Positions 63,158-64,000 of a stretch of 64,000 bases of DNA are shown here, one piece after another. Position numbers and translations under genes: made by a program. The DNA is taken from the NCBI RefSeq assembly GCF_027460265.1, contig NZ_JAPZBC010000001.1:6271001-6335000 (forward strand), written 5' to 3'. The notes under the pieces are model-generated. The model did not search any database. It was given only the letters and a program-made list of their open reading frames with translations, and was not told where the DNA came from. Positions within the stretch are counted from its first letter, which is position 1, and each line of letters starts with the position of its first letter. The DNA is from Streptomyces sp. WMMC940 (GTDB lineage: Bacteria; Actinomycetota; Actinomycetes; Streptomycetales; Streptomycetaceae).

Positions 63158-63578
63158 TTGCCGCTTGGTGCCGCCTGTCACGACGTGGCCGGTCCGGGTG
63201 CCGGAGCAGGCGAGGTCGTAGGTGGTGTCGGTGGCGATACCGGTGCGGTGGATCGCGCCCCGGGCGAGCGGTGGCACCAGTTGTCGGGCCCGTCGGTGCC
63301 CCGCTCGTAGGTGCCGATGCCTTCGCCGGAGTCTTCGCTGTCGCCGAGCGAGACGATGGAGGTCCAGCGCTCGTCGAACGGGCGCTCGGCGGGGCTTCCG
63401 TAGAGCGCTGCGGCCTCCGCCGCCCGGATGCGCTCCAGTTCCGCAGGCAGCGGCGCCGAGACGGCCGGGGGGTGCCGGCCCCGGCTGCCGGCGCCGTGGC
63501 CGTCAGACCGCCGAGTGCGGCGGCCGAGGCGACGACGGCCACGAGAGTACGCCGGATCTTGCGTCTTCTGCGGTGTAT
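63158..63578 (-). pseudogene. Decayed secreted SGNH/GDSL hydrolase
   Basis: Read 63578 to 63158 in three frames. AGGAGG (63585-63590) lies 6 bases before ATA CAC CGC AGA AGA, where ATG is expected, then signal peptide residues KIRRTLVAVVASAAALGG and TAPAAGAG. The frame shifts at the G-run 63467-63472 (one base missing), after which LPAELERIRAAEAAALYGSP, SIVSLGDSEDSGEG and GTDGPDNWCHRSPGA follow, with the SGNH block I GDS motif. A second one-base loss near 63261-63265 precedes AIHRTGIATDTTYDLACSG. Nothing recognisable remains after GGTKR. Start, two frames and C-terminal half are lost. Confidence 0.85.
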
Positions 63579-63899
63579 GGACGTCCTCCTGTCCGTCGAA
63601 CGGTTTACCGCCGGTTTCTACGGGTGGGCAACGCCGGTGGGAACGCCGAGAACGAGACAAAAGAGGCCGGTTCGCGTAGTGCGCCGTGGCCGCGGTCCAC
63701 CGGTACGGTCCGACTGCACCGCCGGACCTGGACGGTTCACGAGCCGGCAGGTGGTGTGTGCATGAGCCGACGGCGCCTCGGGACGGGACTGCGGCCGCCG
63801 CTCGCCGGCGAACGCCGAGGGCGGCGCAGCACGGGAGGCGACCGTGCCGGCGCACGCCGATCCCCGGGGCTCGCCCCCGGTCCTCGCCCAAGGAGTGAG
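63579..63899. other. Intergenic region, no gene seen
   Basis: About 320 bases between the SGNH pseudogene start and the last gene. Relatively AT-rich around 63600-63670 (ACGGTTTACCGCCGGTTTCTACG), likely holding the old promoter of the SGNH gene and possibly that of the right-hand gene. ATG 63762 is in frame with the following CDS without a stop between, but lacks a good ribosome-binding site. Confidence 0.45.
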
Positions 63900-64000
63900 A
63901 TGACCTTCTCCGTCACCGAGTACGCCGACCGCGTCTGGAACGGCGAGATCGACGACAGCATCGTGAGCACCCCGAAGAGCGGCGCCGGAGTGATCGACGT
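63900..64000 (+). CDS. Start of a CDS cut by the right edge
   Basis: ATG 63900 preceded by AAGGAGTGAG, a near-perfect ribosome-binding site. The first 33 residues read MTFSVTEYADRVWNGEIDD and continue SIVSTPKSGAGVID. I do not recognise the family with confidence from this much. No stop before the window ends. Confidence 0.7.
   Translation, partial: MTFSVTEYADRVWNGEIDDSIVSTPKSGAGVID

Noticed and set aside
63001..63765. Plus-strand frame from GTG 63001 to 63765.
   Set aside because: It runs antisense to the SGNH remnant and across the double terminator; Arg/Gly-rich with no motif.

Overview
The window is about 64 kb of chromosomal DNA from a Streptomyces species or a very close actinomycete. 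GC is very high, GTG and TTG starts are frequent, and most codons have G or C in the third position. The content is core actinomycete: a complete Pup-proteasome locus, PafBC, TatAC, a Ski2-like helicase, a GlnA4-type ligase, infC-rpmI-rplT and pheST. All product names come from motifs and remembered family knowledge; no database search was run.

Layout. (1) 1-20.7 kb: the protein-turnover island. It holds a truncated trmI, a secreted protein, a 3Fe-4S-type ferredoxin, then arc-dop-pup, a frameshifted endonuclease VII gene, and prcB-prcA. A LacI/MFS pair follows, then pafA, two FKBP prolyl isomerases, pafB-pafC, two small genes, tatA-tatC and a HelY/Mtr4-like helicase. Dop activates Pup, PafA ligates it to target proteins, ARC unfolds the tagged proteins, and PrcAB degrades them. 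(2) 20.7-32 kb: an ECF sigma/anti-sigma pair, a siderophore-interacting protein with an iron box, a 5'-3' exonuclease, an OpuAC remnant, an XRE-cupin regulator with a BtuF-like protein, and a divergent TDT-transporter/LysR pair. (3) 29-36 kb: a probable ethanolamine (gamma-glutamyl amide) catabolic cluster of class I amidotransferase, permease, GntR regulator, GlnA4-like ligase, aldehyde dehydrogenase and SDR. A motif CAATGG-N9-ATACCTT is shared by the two control regions. (4) 36-43 kb: a DUF2510 protein, a PLP alanine-racemase-like enzyme, and a group made of a proline-rich membrane protein, a mycosin, an SseB protein and a DUF1844 protein. (5) 43-51 kb: a structured leader, then infC (apparently starting at ATC), rpmI and rplT, followed by an rRNA methyltransferase, a PAS histidine kinase and pheST. 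(6) 51-64 kb: accessory genes, including an NsdA-like regulator, a Nudix hydrolase, an HBD-type dehydrogenase, a Tat-exported glycosidase-like protein, EamA and MocR with overlapping starts, a degenerate histidine phosphatase, a DUF2975/XRE pair with a perfect operator-like palindrome, a leucine-rich-repeat-variant protein, a decayed SGNH hydrolase, and one gene cut by the right edge.

Three genes look broken: the endonuclease VII between pup and prcB, an OpuAC C-terminal remnant, and an SGNH hydrolase. I saw no tRNA, rRNA, CRISPR array or insertion sequence. I found no clear-cut new defence or mobile system. The most unusual signals are regulatory (shared 22-mer, shared 17-mer, non-AUG infC start, CATG shared by divergent starts) and the nuclease gene inside the proteasome operon.
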